A program made the position numbers and the translations under genes. Shown piece after piece: positions 55,854-63,941 of a stretch of DNA of 64,000 bases. Source of the stretch: Streptomyces pactum (GTDB lineage: Bacteria; Actinomycetota; Actinomycetes; Streptomycetales; Streptomycetaceae); NCBI RefSeq assembly GCF_002005225.1, contig NZ_CP019724.1, positions 6,645,001 to 6,709,000 of the forward strand. The letters run 5' to 3'. Below the pieces are notes generated by a model. That model did no database searches, was not told the DNA's origin, and worked only from the letters and a program-made list of their open reading frames with translations. Each line of letters starts with the position of its first letter. Positions within the stretch are counted from its first letter, which is position 1.

Positions 55854-56936
55854 TTGAAGCACCGACGCATACCCAGGCGGCGGGCCGCCGTGATCGGCGC
55901 GGGTATCACCGCGCTGGTCGCCGCGGGAGTCACCTTCCAGAGTGCGAACGCCAGCGAGGCCCCGAAGGCCTCCGCCCCCGAGACCCTGTCGGTCACGGCG
56001 GCCGGAAAGCTCGCCTCCACGCTGCTCGGCGACCTCGGCACCGACGCGGCGGGCACGTACTACGACGCGCAGGCGAAGAGCCTCGTGGTCAACGTCCTCG
56101 ACGAGGCCGCCGCGCAGACCGTCGAGGAGGCCGGCGCCAAGGCGAGAGTCGTCGAGAACTCACTCGCCGAGCTGAAGAGCGCGCGCACCGCCCTCACCGA
56201 GGACGCCACGATCCCGGGCACCTCCTGGGCGACCGACCCGACCACCAACAAGGTCGTCGTCACCGCCGACCGCACGGTCTCGAAGGCCGAGTGGGCCAAG
56301 CTGACCAAGGTGGTCGACGGGCTCGGCGCCAAGGCCGAGCTCAAGCGGACCAAGGGCGAGTACAAGCCCTTCGTCGCGGGCGGCGACGCCATCACCGGCA
56401 ACGGCGGGCGCTGCTCCCTCGGCTTCAACGTGACCAAGGGCGGGGAGCCGTACTTCCTCACCGCCGGCCACTGCACGGAGGGCATCACGACTTGGTCGGA
56501 CTTCTCCGGGAACGTCATCGGCGAGAACGAGGCGTCCAGCTTCCCTGACGACGACTACGGCCTCGTCAAGTACACCGCCGAGGTCGACCACCCGAGCGAG
56601 GTGAACCTCTACGACGGCTCCACCCAGGCCATCTCGGGTGCCGCCGACGCCACCGTCGGCATGGAGGTGACCCGCAGCGGCTCCACCACCCAGGTGCACT
56701 CCGGGACGGTCACCGGCCTGGACGCCACCGTCAACTACGGCAACGGCGACATCGTCAACGGCCTGATCCAGACCGACGTCTGCGCCGAGCCCGGCGACAG
56801 CGGCGGTTCGCTCTTCTCGGGCGACAAGGCCATCGGCCTCACCTCCGGCGGCAGCGGTGACTGCGCCTCCGGCGGTACGACCTTCTTCCAGCCGGTGACG
56901 GAGGCCCTGTCGGCCACCGGTACGCAGATCGGCTGA
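55854..56936 (+). CDS. Secreted serine protease (S1/alpha-lytic family) with long pro-region
   Basis: The protein has 360 residues. The start is a TTG at 55854 with a strong AGGAGG at 55841-55846. The signal peptide is ~1-33 ([20 protein letters not shown]). The pro-region is ~34-173, clearly longer than in the upstream protease. The mature domain begins near [11 protein letters not shown] (174). The triad is His206 (TAGHC), Asp234 (DDYG) and Ser316 (GDSGG). The mature domain is a paralogue of the upstream one with acidic surface changes. Tandem position and similarity suggest duplication. Transcripts end at the hairpin at 56957. Confidence 0.94.
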   Translation: MKHRRIPRRRAAVIGAGITALVAAGVTFQSANASEAPKASAPETLSVTAAGKLASTLLGDLGTDAAGTYYDAQAKSLVVNVLDEAAAQTVEEAGAKARVVENSLAELKSARTALTEDATIPGTSWATDPTTNKVVVTADRTVSKAEWAKLTKVVDGLGAKAELKRTKGEYKPFVAGGDAITGNGGRCSLGFNVTKGGEPYFLTAGHCTEGITTWSDFSGNVIGENEASSFPDDDYGLVKYTAEVDHPSEVNLYDGSTQAISGAADATVGMEVTRSGSTTQVHSGTVTGLDATVNYGNGDIVNGLIQTDVCAEPGDSGGSLFSGDKAIGLTSGGSGDCASGGTTFFQPVTEALSATGTQIG

Positions 56937-56956
56937 GCGCACACACATCGCAGGCA

Positions 56957-56990
56957 GAAGTCCCGTCCCGCGCGCGAGGGGCGGGACTTC
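56957..56990 (+). terminator. Terminator hairpin after the second protease
   Basis: GAAGTCCCGTCCC pairs with GGGCGGGACTTC (56957-56969 with about 56979-56990) with one bulged base and a ~9-nt loop. It is 20 nt after the stop codon. Confidence 0.65.
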
Positions 56991-57074
56991 CGCGTGCCCG
57001 GGGTGGGGCTCCGCGTGTCCGCGGTGGGACTTCCGCGTGTCCGCGGTGGGGCTCCGCGTGCCCGGGGTGGGTCG
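56990..57074. repeat. Four 21-22-bp tandem repeats
   Basis: Four units of CCGCGTGTCCGCGGTGGGRC begin at 56990, 57011, 57033 and 57054. They lie in the 151-bp gap between convergent genes. Confidence 0.8.
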
Positions 57075-57087
57075 GCCGGCCCGCGGG

Positions 57088-58146
57088 TCAGCCGGCCCGG
57101 GTGGGCAGCTCCGCCTCCTGCCGTCCGCGGCGCAGCGCGGACGCCAGGATCGTGATCACCGTCCCCGCGACCGCCCAGGCCCACAGCACCAGCAGGGAGA
57201 CGGTCGTGTCGTTGCCCTTGAAGTAGGCGATCGAGCGGGCCGCCCAGGTGCCCGCGCCCGGCGGCAGCCACGGGCCGATCTCCTTCCAGAACGGCGGCAG
57301 CATCGGCAGCGGGAAGGCGCCGCCCGCGCTCGGGTTGCCCGCGATCACCACGAGCAGGATCGCCAGCCCGATGCCGACGATCCCGAAGACGCCCTGGAGT
57401 GCGAGGGTGGCCGCGCCCACGGCGAACGTGATCAGCGCGCCGAGCCCCCACAGGTCCACCACGCCGCCGGGCAGCGCGCCGAGGACCGGCCCGATGATCA
57501 CCGCGCCGCCGAGCCCGCCGACGATCGACACCAGGGCCATCACGATCAGCCGGATCGCCGCGCGGCGCGGGTTGGCGGGACGGGCGCCGGTGCTGATCGC
57601 CAGGATCGAGGCGCACAGATAGCCGCCGACGCACCAGCCCACGACCAGGTAGAAGGACGACAGCCCGTCGAAGTCGTCGGCGGCGGCCGGGGCCACGTCG
57701 ACGGTCCGCACCGTGCGGCCCTCGGCCCGCTCCACCTTGGTGACCAGGCCCTCCAGGGTGGTGGCGAGGACGGTGCCGCCGCCGGAGGCGACCAGCAGGG
57801 TGTCGGTGCGGCCGGAGGGGTCGACGACCAGGGCGCCGTCGATCTCCCGGTTCTCGATCTGCCGCCGGGCGCTCGCCGCGTCGGCCACCGTGCGCGGATC
57901 CAGTGGCGACCCGGGCAGCCGCTCCAGTCTGTCCACCGTCCGTTCGGCGGCCGCCGGGGGCGCGACCACCCCGAAGGGCACGTCCTTCGGCTTCGGGTCG
58001 TGCAGCGCCCCCACGTAGGAGGCGATGAACAGCAACTGGAGCGCGATCACGCCGAGCACGAGCAGGGTGGCCCGCGGGGTGACGGCGTCCTTCACCTCAC
58101 CGAGGAAGGGGCCGCTGCGACGGTCGGTGACCGGGGTGTGCGACAT
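57088..58146 (-). CDS. DUF3533/SNG1-like multi-pass membrane protein
   Basis: The protein has 352 residues. The ATG at 58146 (MSHTPVTD) is chosen because the upstream frame is not protein-like. One membrane segment lies near 28-48 (TLLVLGVIALQLLFIASYVG), then an extracytoplasmic loop of ~130 residues, then about five membrane helices from ~165 to 345. The layout of one TM, large loop and five TM is that of YhgE/Pip and ABC-2-type permease relatives. The segment LPPFWKEIGPWLPPGAGTWA and the proline-rich turn are typical. It may be an exporter subunit lacking an adjacent ATPase. Function unknown. Confidence 0.78.
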   Translation of the reverse strand: MSHTPVTDRRSGPFLGEVKDAVTPRATLLVLGVIALQLLFIASYVGALHDPKPKDVPFGVVAPPAAAERTVDRLERLPGSPLDPRTVADAASARRQIENREIDGALVVDPSGRTDTLLVASGGGTVLATTLEGLVTKVERAEGRTVRTVDVAPAAADDFDGLSSFYLVVGWCVGGYLCASILAISTGARPANPRRAAIRLIVMALVSIVGGLGGAVIIGPVLGALPGGVVDLWGLGALITFAVGAATLALQGVFGIVGIGLAILLVVIAGNPSAGGAFPLPMLPPFWKEIGPWLPPGAGTWAARSIAYFKGNDTTVSLLVLWAWAVAGTVITILASALRRGRQEAELPTRAG

Positions 58147-58249
58147 GTCCCCACGGTCCGGGCCGGCGGGCGTTTGCGCAGGTGGGACGGGGCCGAACGG
58201 ATGTCGCACACGCATTCGAAAATTGGTCTATGGTGGGGGTGAGGTAGTT

Positions 58250-58265
58250 GGGAACAGACGTTCGA
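58250..58265 (+). promoter_or_regulatory. LexA-type SOS box upstream of dnaE2
   Basis: GGGAACAGACGTTCGA matches the actinobacterial LexA motif TCGAACNNNNGTTCGA at 14 of 16 positions including both GAAC/GTTC cores. It lies 34 nt before the start codon, where LexA would block transcription until DNA damage. Confidence 0.75.
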
Positions 58266-58299
58266 TAAGGCGTCGGGTTCATGGGATCGGGAGGTGCGT

Positions 58300-61200
58300 G
58301 TGCCGGGTTTCACGCATCTGCACACCGTCTCCGGGTTCTCCGCCCGCTACGGCGCCTCCCACCCGGAGCGGTTGGCCGAGCGTGCCTTCGAGCGGGGCAT
58401 GGACGCCCTCGCCCTCACCGACCGCGACACCCTCGCGGGCACGGTCCGCTTCGCCAAGGCCTGCGCCAGGGCGGGCGTCCGTCCGCTGTTCGGCGCGGAC
58501 CTGGCGGTGGCCGCCCCCGAGCCCGAGGCGGAACGCACGGAGACCTCCGTACGCCGGGACCGGCGCCGTACCCCCGTGCGCGGCGGTGCCTTCGTCGACG
58601 AGTCGGCCCCGCGGGTGACCTTCCTCGCCCGGGACGGCGCCCGCGGCTGGGCCGACCTGTGCCGCCTGGTCTCCGCCGCCCACACGGCCGAGGGCACCCC
58701 CCTGCTGTCGTGGGCCGACAACCACGCCGACGGCCTGACCGTCCTGCTCGGCCCCGACTCCGACGTCGGTCGAGCCCTCGCCGCCGGCCGCCCCGACCGC
58801 GCGGCCCGGCTCCTCGTCCCCTGGCGGGAGGTCTACGGCGACGCCCTGCGTCTGGAGGCCGTCTGGCACGGCCGTGCAGGGACCGGCCCCGGCTCCCTGC
58901 GCCTGGCCGCCCGCACCGTCGGCTTCGCCGCCGAACAGGGCATCCGGCCGGTGCTCTCCAACGCCGTCCGCTACGCCGACCCCGGCCAGGGCCCGGTCGC
59001 CGACGTCCTGGACGCCGCCCGCCGCCTGGTCCCCATCGACGCCACCAGGGAACTGGACTCCGGCGAGGCCTGGCTCAAGGACCCGGGCGCCATGCGGCAC
59101 GCCGCCGAGCGGATCGTCGAGTCCGCGGGTTTCCGGCGCGAGGTGGCACACCGCCTGCTGGAGCAGACGCGGGCGACGGCCGCCGAGTGCCTGGTCGACC
59201 CCGAGGACGACCTGGGCATGGGCGCCGTCCACTTCCCCGAACCGCACCTCGTGGGCGCCGGCCACCGCACCGCCCAGCGCGCGCTCGCCTCCCGGGCGGC
59301 GGCGGGCATGGTGCTGCGCGGTTACGACCGGCGCCGCGTGTACTGGGAGCGGATGCACCACGAGCTGGACATCATCGCCCACCACGGCTTCGCCTCGTAC
59401 TTCCTCACCGTCGCCCAGGTGGTGGACGACGTGCGGGGCATGGGCATCCGGGTCGCCGCGCGCGGCTCCGGCGCGGGCTCGCTCGTCAACCACCTCCTCG
59501 GCATCGCGCACGCCGACCCGGTCGAACACGGGCTGCTGATGGAGCGCTTCCTGTCCAGGGAACGGGTCGTACTGCCCGACATCGACATCGACGTGGAGTC
59601 CGCGCGCCGTCTCGAGGTCTACCGCGCGATCATCGGCCGCTTCGGCACCGAGCGGGTGGCCACGGTCGCGATGCCGGAGACGTACCGCGTTCGCCACGCC
59701 ATCCGGGACGTGGGCGCCGCCCTGTCGATGGACCCGGCCGAGATCGACCGCGTCGCCAAGTCCTTCCCGCACATCCGCGCCCGCGACGCCCGCGCCGCGC
59801 TGGAGGAACTGCCCGAGCTGAAGGAGTTGGCGGGGGAGAAGGAGCGGTACGGCAGGCTGTGGGAGCTGGTGGAGGGCCTCGACGCGCTCCCGCGCGGTGT
59901 CGCCATGCACCCCTGCGGAGTGCTGCTGTCGGACGCCTCCCTGCTCTCCCGTACGCCGGTCGTGCCGACCAGCGGCGAGGGCTTGCCCATGGCGCAGTTC
60001 GACAAGGACGACGTGGAGGACCTCGGACTGCTCAAGCTGGACGTGCTCGGCGTGCGGATGCAGTCGGCGATGGCGCACGCGGTCGCCGAGGTGAAGCGGG
60101 CGTCGGGCACCGAGGTGGACCTGGACGCGGTGCCGGAGGGCGATCCGGCGACGTACCGGCTGATCCGCTCCGCCGAGACGCTGGGCTGTTTCCAGATCGA
60201 GTCGCCGGGACAGCGGGACCTGGTCGGCAGGCTCCAGCCGGCCACCTTCCACGACCTGGTCGTCGACATCTCGCTCTTCCGGCCCGGTCCGGTCGCCGCC
60301 GACATGGTGCGGCCGTTCATCGAGGCCCGGCACGGGCGGGCGCCGGTGCGCTACCCGCACGAGGATCTGTCGGAGCCGCTGGAGAACACGTACGGGGTCG
60401 TCGTCTTCCACGAGCAGATCATCGACATCGTGGACATCATGACCGGCTGCGGGCGCGGCGAGGCGGACCGGGTGCGGCGCGGGCTGTCCGACCCGGAGTC
60501 GCAGGGACGGATCAAGGTGTGGTTCGCGCAGCACGCGACGGCGAACGGATACGACGCGGAAACGATTCAGCGGACCTGGGAGATCGTCGAGGCCTTCGGC
60601 TCGTACGGCTTCTGCAAGGCGCACGCCGTCGCCTTCGCCGTGCCGACGTACCAGTCGGCGTGGCTGAAGGCCCATCACCCGGCCGCCTTCTACGCGGGAC
60701 TGCTCACGCACGACCCCGGCATGTACCCGAAGCGGCTGCTGCTGGCGGACGCGCGGCGGCGCGGGGTGCCGATCCTGCCGTTGGACGTGAACAAGTCGGG
60801 GGTCGCACACAGGGTCGAACTGGTGTCTGAATCCCGTCGGTCGAAGGTGTGGGGCCTCCGCCTCGCCCTCTTGGACGTGCACGGCATCAGCGAGGCCGAG
60901 GCGGCGCGGATCGCCGAGGGGCAGCCGTACGCCTCCCTGCTCGACTTCTGGGAACGGGCCCGCCCCAGCAGGCCGCTGGCCGGACGGCTCGCCCAGGTCG
61001 GCGCGCTGGACGCGTTCGGCGCCAACCGCCGCGACCTGCAACTGCACCTGGCCGAGCTGCACCGCGGCGCCCGGGCCGGACGCGGCGACCAGCTCCCCCT
61101 GTCCGGCGGGCGCAGGACCGCCCCGGCCGGACTCCCCGACCTCACCTCGGCGGAGAGACTCAGCGCCGAACTGGGCGTGCTCTCCATGGACGCCTCGCGC

Positions 61201-61824
61201 AACCTGATGGACGACCACCGCACCTTCCTGAACGAGCTGGGCGTGGTGTCGGCCAAACGGCTGCGCGAGGCCCGGCACGGGGAGACGGTGCTGGTCGCGG
61301 GCGCCAAGGCGGCCACGCAGACGCCGCCGATCCGCTCCGGCCGCCGGGTCATCTTCTCCACCCTCGACGACGGCACCGGCCTGGTCGACCTCGCCTTCTT
61401 CGACGACTCGCACGACGCTTGCGCGCACACCGTCTTCCACTCGTGGCTGCTGCTGGTGCGCGGGGTGGTGCAGCGGCGCGGACCGCGCAGCCTCAGTGTG
61501 GTGGGCTCCGCCGCCTGGAACCTCGCCGACCTGCTGGAGGTGCGCCGGGAGGAGGGGCTGGAGGGCGTCGCGGCGCGGTTGGCCGGAACCGGCGGGACCC
61601 AGGGCGGCGATCTTGGGGACGGCCCGGCGCGCAGACGGCTGGCCGGTTCGGACGGGCAGCCGGCGCCGGCGGGTTCCGCGGCCCAGGATCCGATGGAGCG
61701 GCAGCGGAGCATCCGCATGTCCACGGGGTATGAGATGCACCCATGGGCCGATCTGCGCCCCGCGGGCGAAGGGCCCGCGGTGGGAAGGAAGTTGTGGCAC
61801 CGGAGTCCGGGGAGTGCGGGATGA
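58300..61824 (+). CDS. dnaE2: Error-prone DNA polymerase III alpha subunit DnaE2
   Basis: The protein has 1174 residues. The GTG at 58300 is favoured by GGGAGG at 58289-58294; a GTG at 58294 would add two residues. The N-terminal PHP domain (FTHLHTVSGFSARYGASHPE) has TDRD where active PHP domains have TDHD, so its metal site is probably dead. The polymerase palm is VLPDIDIDVES near 425, and GSYGFCKAHAVAFA plus a helix-hairpin-helix and OB region complete the C-family fold. It does damage-tolerant, mutagenic synthesis in the SOS response. The stop overlaps the next gene (ATGA at 61821-61824). Confidence 0.94.
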   Translation: MPGFTHLHTVSGFSARYGASHPERLAERAFERGMDALALTDRDTLAGTVRFAKACARAGVRPLFGADLAVAAPEPEAERTETSVRRDRRRTPVRGGAFVDESAPRVTFLARDGARGWADLCRLVSAAHTAEGTPLLSWADNHADGLTVLLGPDSDVGRALAAGRPDRAARLLVPWREVYGDALRLEAVWHGRAGTGPGSLRLAARTVGFAAEQGIRPVLSNAVRYADPGQGPVADVLDAARRLVPIDATRELDSGEAWLKDPGAMRHAAERIVESAGFRREVAHRLLEQTRATAAECLVDPEDDLGMGAVHFPEPHLVGAGHRTAQRALASRAAAGMVLRGYDRRRVYWERMHHELDIIAHHGFASYFLTVAQVVDDVRGMGIRVAARGSGAGSLVNHLLGIAHADPVEHGLLMERFLSRERVVLPDIDIDVESARRLEVYRAIIGRFGTERVATVAMPETYRVRHAIRDVGAALSMDPAEIDRVAKSFPHIRARDARAALEELPELKELAGEKERYGRLWELVEGLDALPRGVAMHPCGVLLSDASLLSRTPVVPTSGEGLPMAQFDKDDVEDLGLLKLDVLGVRMQSAMAHAVAEVKRASGTEVDLDAVPEGDPATYRLIRSAETLGCFQIESPGQRDLVGRLQPATFHDLVVDISLFRPGPVAADMVRPFIEARHGRAPVRYPHEDLSEPLENTYGVVVFHEQIIDIVDIMTGCGRGEADRVRRGLSDPESQGRIKVWFAQHATANGYDAETIQRTWEIVEAFGSYGFCKAHAVAFAVPTYQSAWLKAHHPAAFYAGLLTHDPGMYPKRLLLADARRRGVPILPLDVNKSGVAHRVELVSESRRSKVWGLRLALLDVHGISEAEAARIAEGQPYASLLDFWERARPSRPLAGRLAQVGALDAFGANRRDLQLHLAELHRGARAGRGDQLPLSGGRRTAPAGLPDLTSAERLSAELGVLSMDASRNLMDDHRTFLNELGVVSAKRLREARHGETVLVAGAKAATQTPPIRSGRRVIFSTLDDGTGLVDLAFFDDSHDACAHTVFHSWLLLVRGVVQRRGPRSLSVVGSAAWNLADLLEVRREEGLEGVAARLAGTGGTQGGDLGDGPARRRLAGSDGQPAPAGSAAQDPMERQRSIRMSTGYEMHPWADLRPAGEGPAVGRKLWHRSPGSAG

Positions 61825-62825
61825 CCATTCTCTGCGTACGTTTCCAACTGCCGCCGATGTACGAGGCGGCCCTGCCCCAGTTGCTCGGCTTGCTGGAGGA
61901 GTTCACGCCGGTCGTCGAGGCGCTGCCGCCGGACGGTGCGCTGGCCGATCTGCGGGGCGCCGAGCGGTACTTCGGACGCGACGCCGTGGAGCTGGCCTCG
62001 GTGATCCGCGTCCGCGCCCTCGCGCTGTACGGCGTCGACTGCGTGACCGGCGCCGGACCGGGCCCGATGCTGGCCCGCATGGCCCTGCGGGACGCCCGGC
62101 CGGGGCTTACCCGTGCGGTACCCGAGGGCGAGGTACGGGAGTTCCTCGCCGGCAGGCCCGTCGCCGAGCTGCCCGGCGTCGGCACCGCGACCGCCCGTAC
62201 CCTGTGCGAGTACGGCCTCGACACCCTCGGCCGGGTCGCCGCCGCTCCCCTGTCCACGCTCCAGCGCCTGGTCGGCGCGAAGGCCGGCCGCGAGCTGCAC
62301 GAGAAGGCGCAGGGCGTCGACCGCGGCCGGGTCGTCCCCAACGGCGTCTCCCTCCCCCACTCTCGGCTTCGCTCGAGCGGGGGGACCCCCATTCTGGCCG
62401 CCGACCGCCCCTTCGATCGCGACGAACTGGACCCCGGCCGCCACCGCCGCGCCCTGCTCTCGGCCGCCGAGGAGCTGGGCGCCCGGCTGCGCGCCGTGGA
62501 CAAGGTGTGCCGCACCCTCACCCTCACCGTGCGCTACGCCGACAGGTCGGCCACCATCCGCAGCCGCACCCTGAAGGAGCCGACCGCGCACTCTGCGGCC
62601 CTGACGGAGGCCGCGTACGGCATGTACGAGGCGCTCGGTCTCCAACGTGCCCGGGTCCGCTCGATCGCGCTGCGCGCCGAGGGCCTCGCCCCCGCTGAGC
62701 AGGCCTCCCACCAGCTCACCTTCGACCCCGTGGACGAGAAGGTCCGCCGGATCGAGGAGGTCGCGGACCGCGCGCGGGCGAAGTTCGGACCGAGGGCGGT
62801 GATGCCGGGGTCGCTGGCGGCGTGA
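61821..62825 (+). CDS. Y-family polymerase-like protein lacking catalytic residues (ImuB-like)
   Basis: The protein has 334 residues; its ATG overlaps the dnaE2 stop. The Y-family thumb is clear: VTGAGPGPMLARMAL, then PVAELPGVGTATARTLCEYG and GRELHEKAQGVDRGR, and a little-finger domain follows. The metal-binding Asp of DinB (xDMDxFF) is replaced by CVRFQLPP, and the SxDE motif reads PPDGALAD, so catalysis is unlikely. A QLTFDP segment near 297 resembles a beta-clamp motif. This matches the idea of an ImuB adaptor linking DnaE2 to the clamp. A ~15-residue insertion at ~175-190 comes from a palindromic repeat. Confidence 0.82.
   Translation: MTILCVRFQLPPMYEAALPQLLGLLEEFTPVVEALPPDGALADLRGAERYFGRDAVELASVIRVRALALYGVDCVTGAGPGPMLARMALRDARPGLTRAVPEGEVREFLAGRPVAELPGVGTATARTLCEYGLDTLGRVAAAPLSTLQRLVGAKAGRELHEKAQGVDRGRVVPNGVSLPHSRLRSSGGTPILAADRPFDRDELDPGRHRRALLSAAEELGARLRAVDKVCRTLTLTVRYADRSATIRSRTLKEPTAHSAALTEAAYGMYEALGLQRARVRSIALRAEGLAPAEQASHQLTFDPVDEKVRRIEEVADRARAKFGPRAVMPGSLAA
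62350..62392 (+). repeat. Palindromic repeat inserted in the ImuB-like gene
   Basis: CCTCCCCCACTCTCGGCTTC, then GCTCGAGCGGGGGGACCCCC (about 62351-62390) has complementary ends (CCCCC/GGGGG) and an inner CTCG/CGAG. It matches a short dispersed element that I recall from many Streptomyces genomes. Here it encodes SLPHSRLRSSGGTP in frame between RVVPNG and the conserved PFDRDEL. Confidence 0.7.
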
Positions 62826-62827
62826 CG

Positions 62828-62855
62828 CCCCCGTGGGTCAGTTGGCCCACGGGGG
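62828..62855. terminator. Bidirectional hairpin between ImuB-like and cupin genes
   Basis: CCCCCGTGGG (62828-62837) and CCCACGGGGG (62846-62855) form a perfect 10-bp stem with an 8-nt loop. It begins 3 nt after one stop and overlaps the last codons of the convergent cupin gene. Confidence 0.75.
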
Positions 62856-63212
62856 AGTGAGCCGGGTGCCGTCGGCCAGCTCCGCCTCCAGGCCGACGGA
62901 GGTGGTGACCCAGGAGGTCGCGGTCCGGTCGGTGGGGTTCTCGACGGTGAGGGTCGCCCCCGGGTTGACGATCACGGTGTCGCCCGCGGTGACGCGCTCC
63001 GTGCGGCCGTCGAGGGTGATCACCAGTTCCCCGGCGAGGAGATGGAAGATCTCCTCCCGGCTGACGGTGTGCGCGGGCGCCTTCGTGCCCGCCGGGATCT
63101 CGCCCCGCCAGGCGCACAGCTCCTCGCTGCCGCTGCGGGGGGTGGCGTACGAGACGAAACGGGCGCCGTGGATCTCGTGGGTCACGGCTTCGGACGAGCG
63201 GACGACGGGCAT
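62838..63212 (-). CDS. Cupin-domain protein
   Basis: The protein has 124 residues and begins with ATG 63212. A single small beta-barrel cupin is seen: GTKAPAHTVSREEIFHLLAG, then ELVITLDGRTERVTAGDTVIVNPGATLTVENP. Cupin motif 1 is G-x5-H-x-(S)-x-E-E-x-F-x-x-x-x-G with one metal His (H48), and motif 2 (PGATLTVEN) lacks the usual second His, so metal binding is doubtful. It is divergent from the MarR gene and shares its operator region, so it is probably the MarR target. Substrate unknown. Confidence 0.85.
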   Translation of the reverse strand: MPVVRSSEAVTHEIHGARFVSYATPRSGSEELCAWRGEIPAGTKAPAHTVSREEIFHLLAGELVITLDGRTERVTAGDTVIVNPGATLTVENPTDRTATSWVTTSVGLEAELADGTRLTPPWAN

Positions 63213-63240
63213 GGCGGTCTCCTGCGATACGAGTGCTGAT

Positions 63241-63257
63241 GGTCAAGTGGCTTGACC
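63241..63257. promoter_or_regulatory. MarR operator 1
   Basis: GGTCAAG-TGG-CTTGACC is a perfect 7-bp inverted repeat 28 nt upstream of the cupin start, in the divergent promoter region. Confidence 0.75.
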
Positions 63258-63276
63258 TGTTTCCCTCGGGCATATA

Positions 63277-63291
63277 GTCAAGCTGCTTGAC
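63277..63291. promoter_or_regulatory. MarR operator 2
   Basis: GTCAAG-CTG-CTTGAC has the same half-sites and 3-bp spacer as operator 1, with centres 35 bp apart. A further half-site GTCAAG lies at 63298-63303. The two sites fit a MarR dimer controlling both divergent genes. Confidence 0.75.
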
Positions 63292-63320
63292 CAATTCGTC
63301 AAGGGTGTTTCAATGCCCCC

Positions 63321-63767
63321 GTGCACAACTCCGACGCCATGGCCCTGTCCGCCGCCCTGCTCGCCGCCGCCGGCGGGCTCACGCAGCGCATCCACGAGGG
63401 CGTCGTCGCCCGCGGCTTCGAAGGGCTGCGGCCCGCGCACGGCTTCGCGTTCACCCGGCTCGCCCCGGACGGCGCGACCGTCACCGAACTCGCCGTGCAT
63501 CTCGGGATGACCAAGCAGGCCGCCAGTCAGCTCGTCGACGAGCTGGTCCGCAAGGGGTACGCCGAGCGCCGGCCGCACCCCGCCGACGCGCGGGCCAGGC
63601 TGGTCGTGCTGACCGCGGCGGGGTGGGCCTGCACGCGGGCCGCGGAGGAGGCGGCGGCGGAGGCCGTGGGCGAGTGGGTCGATCTGCTCGGTGAGGACGA
63701 GGTCCGCGCGCTGCGCGACCGCCTGCGGCGGGTGGCGCCGGGCGGGCCGTTGCGGCCGGCCTGGTGA
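63321..63767 (+). CDS. MarR-family transcriptional regulator
   Basis: The protein has 148 residues and begins with GTG 63321. The winged helix-turn-helix at ~45-95 reads GATVTELAVHLGMTKQAASQ, then LVDELVRKGYAERRPHPADARARL with the wing Asp-Arg pair. A C-terminal helix completes the dimer domain. Two GTCAAG-N3-CTTGAC operators lie between it and the divergent cupin gene, so it probably represses both and is released by an unknown ligand. Confidence 0.92.
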   Translation: MHNSDAMALSAALLAAAGGLTQRIHEGVVARGFEGLRPAHGFAFTRLAPDGATVTELAVHLGMTKQAASQLVDELVRKGYAERRPHPADARARLVVLTAAGWACTRAAEEAAAEAVGEWVDLLGEDEVRALRDRLRRVAPGGPLRPAW

Positions 63768-63879
63768 CCCGCTGCCACCTGCGCCGCGACCGGTGTCGGT
63801 TAGCGCTGGAAGTTTTTACTGACGCGTAACTTCACACTTGCACTACTCGCTCGTAACTTGACGAGTGAACAGCATCCTC

Positions 63880-63893
63880 GTGATCCGGATCAC
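63880..63893 (+). promoter_or_regulatory. CRP-like palindrome upstream of the last gene
   Basis: GTGATCCGGATCAC is a perfect 14-bp palindrome with the GTGA-N6-TCAC pattern of CRP sites. It lies 49 nt before the start of the exported protein. CGTAACTT occurs twice just upstream (near 63825 and 63852), a possible activator-binding pair. Confidence 0.45.
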
Positions 63894-63941
63894 AGGGCGT
63901 CCTGCCGTCGCAACTCCCTTGAGCCGCAAGGAGATCACCCG

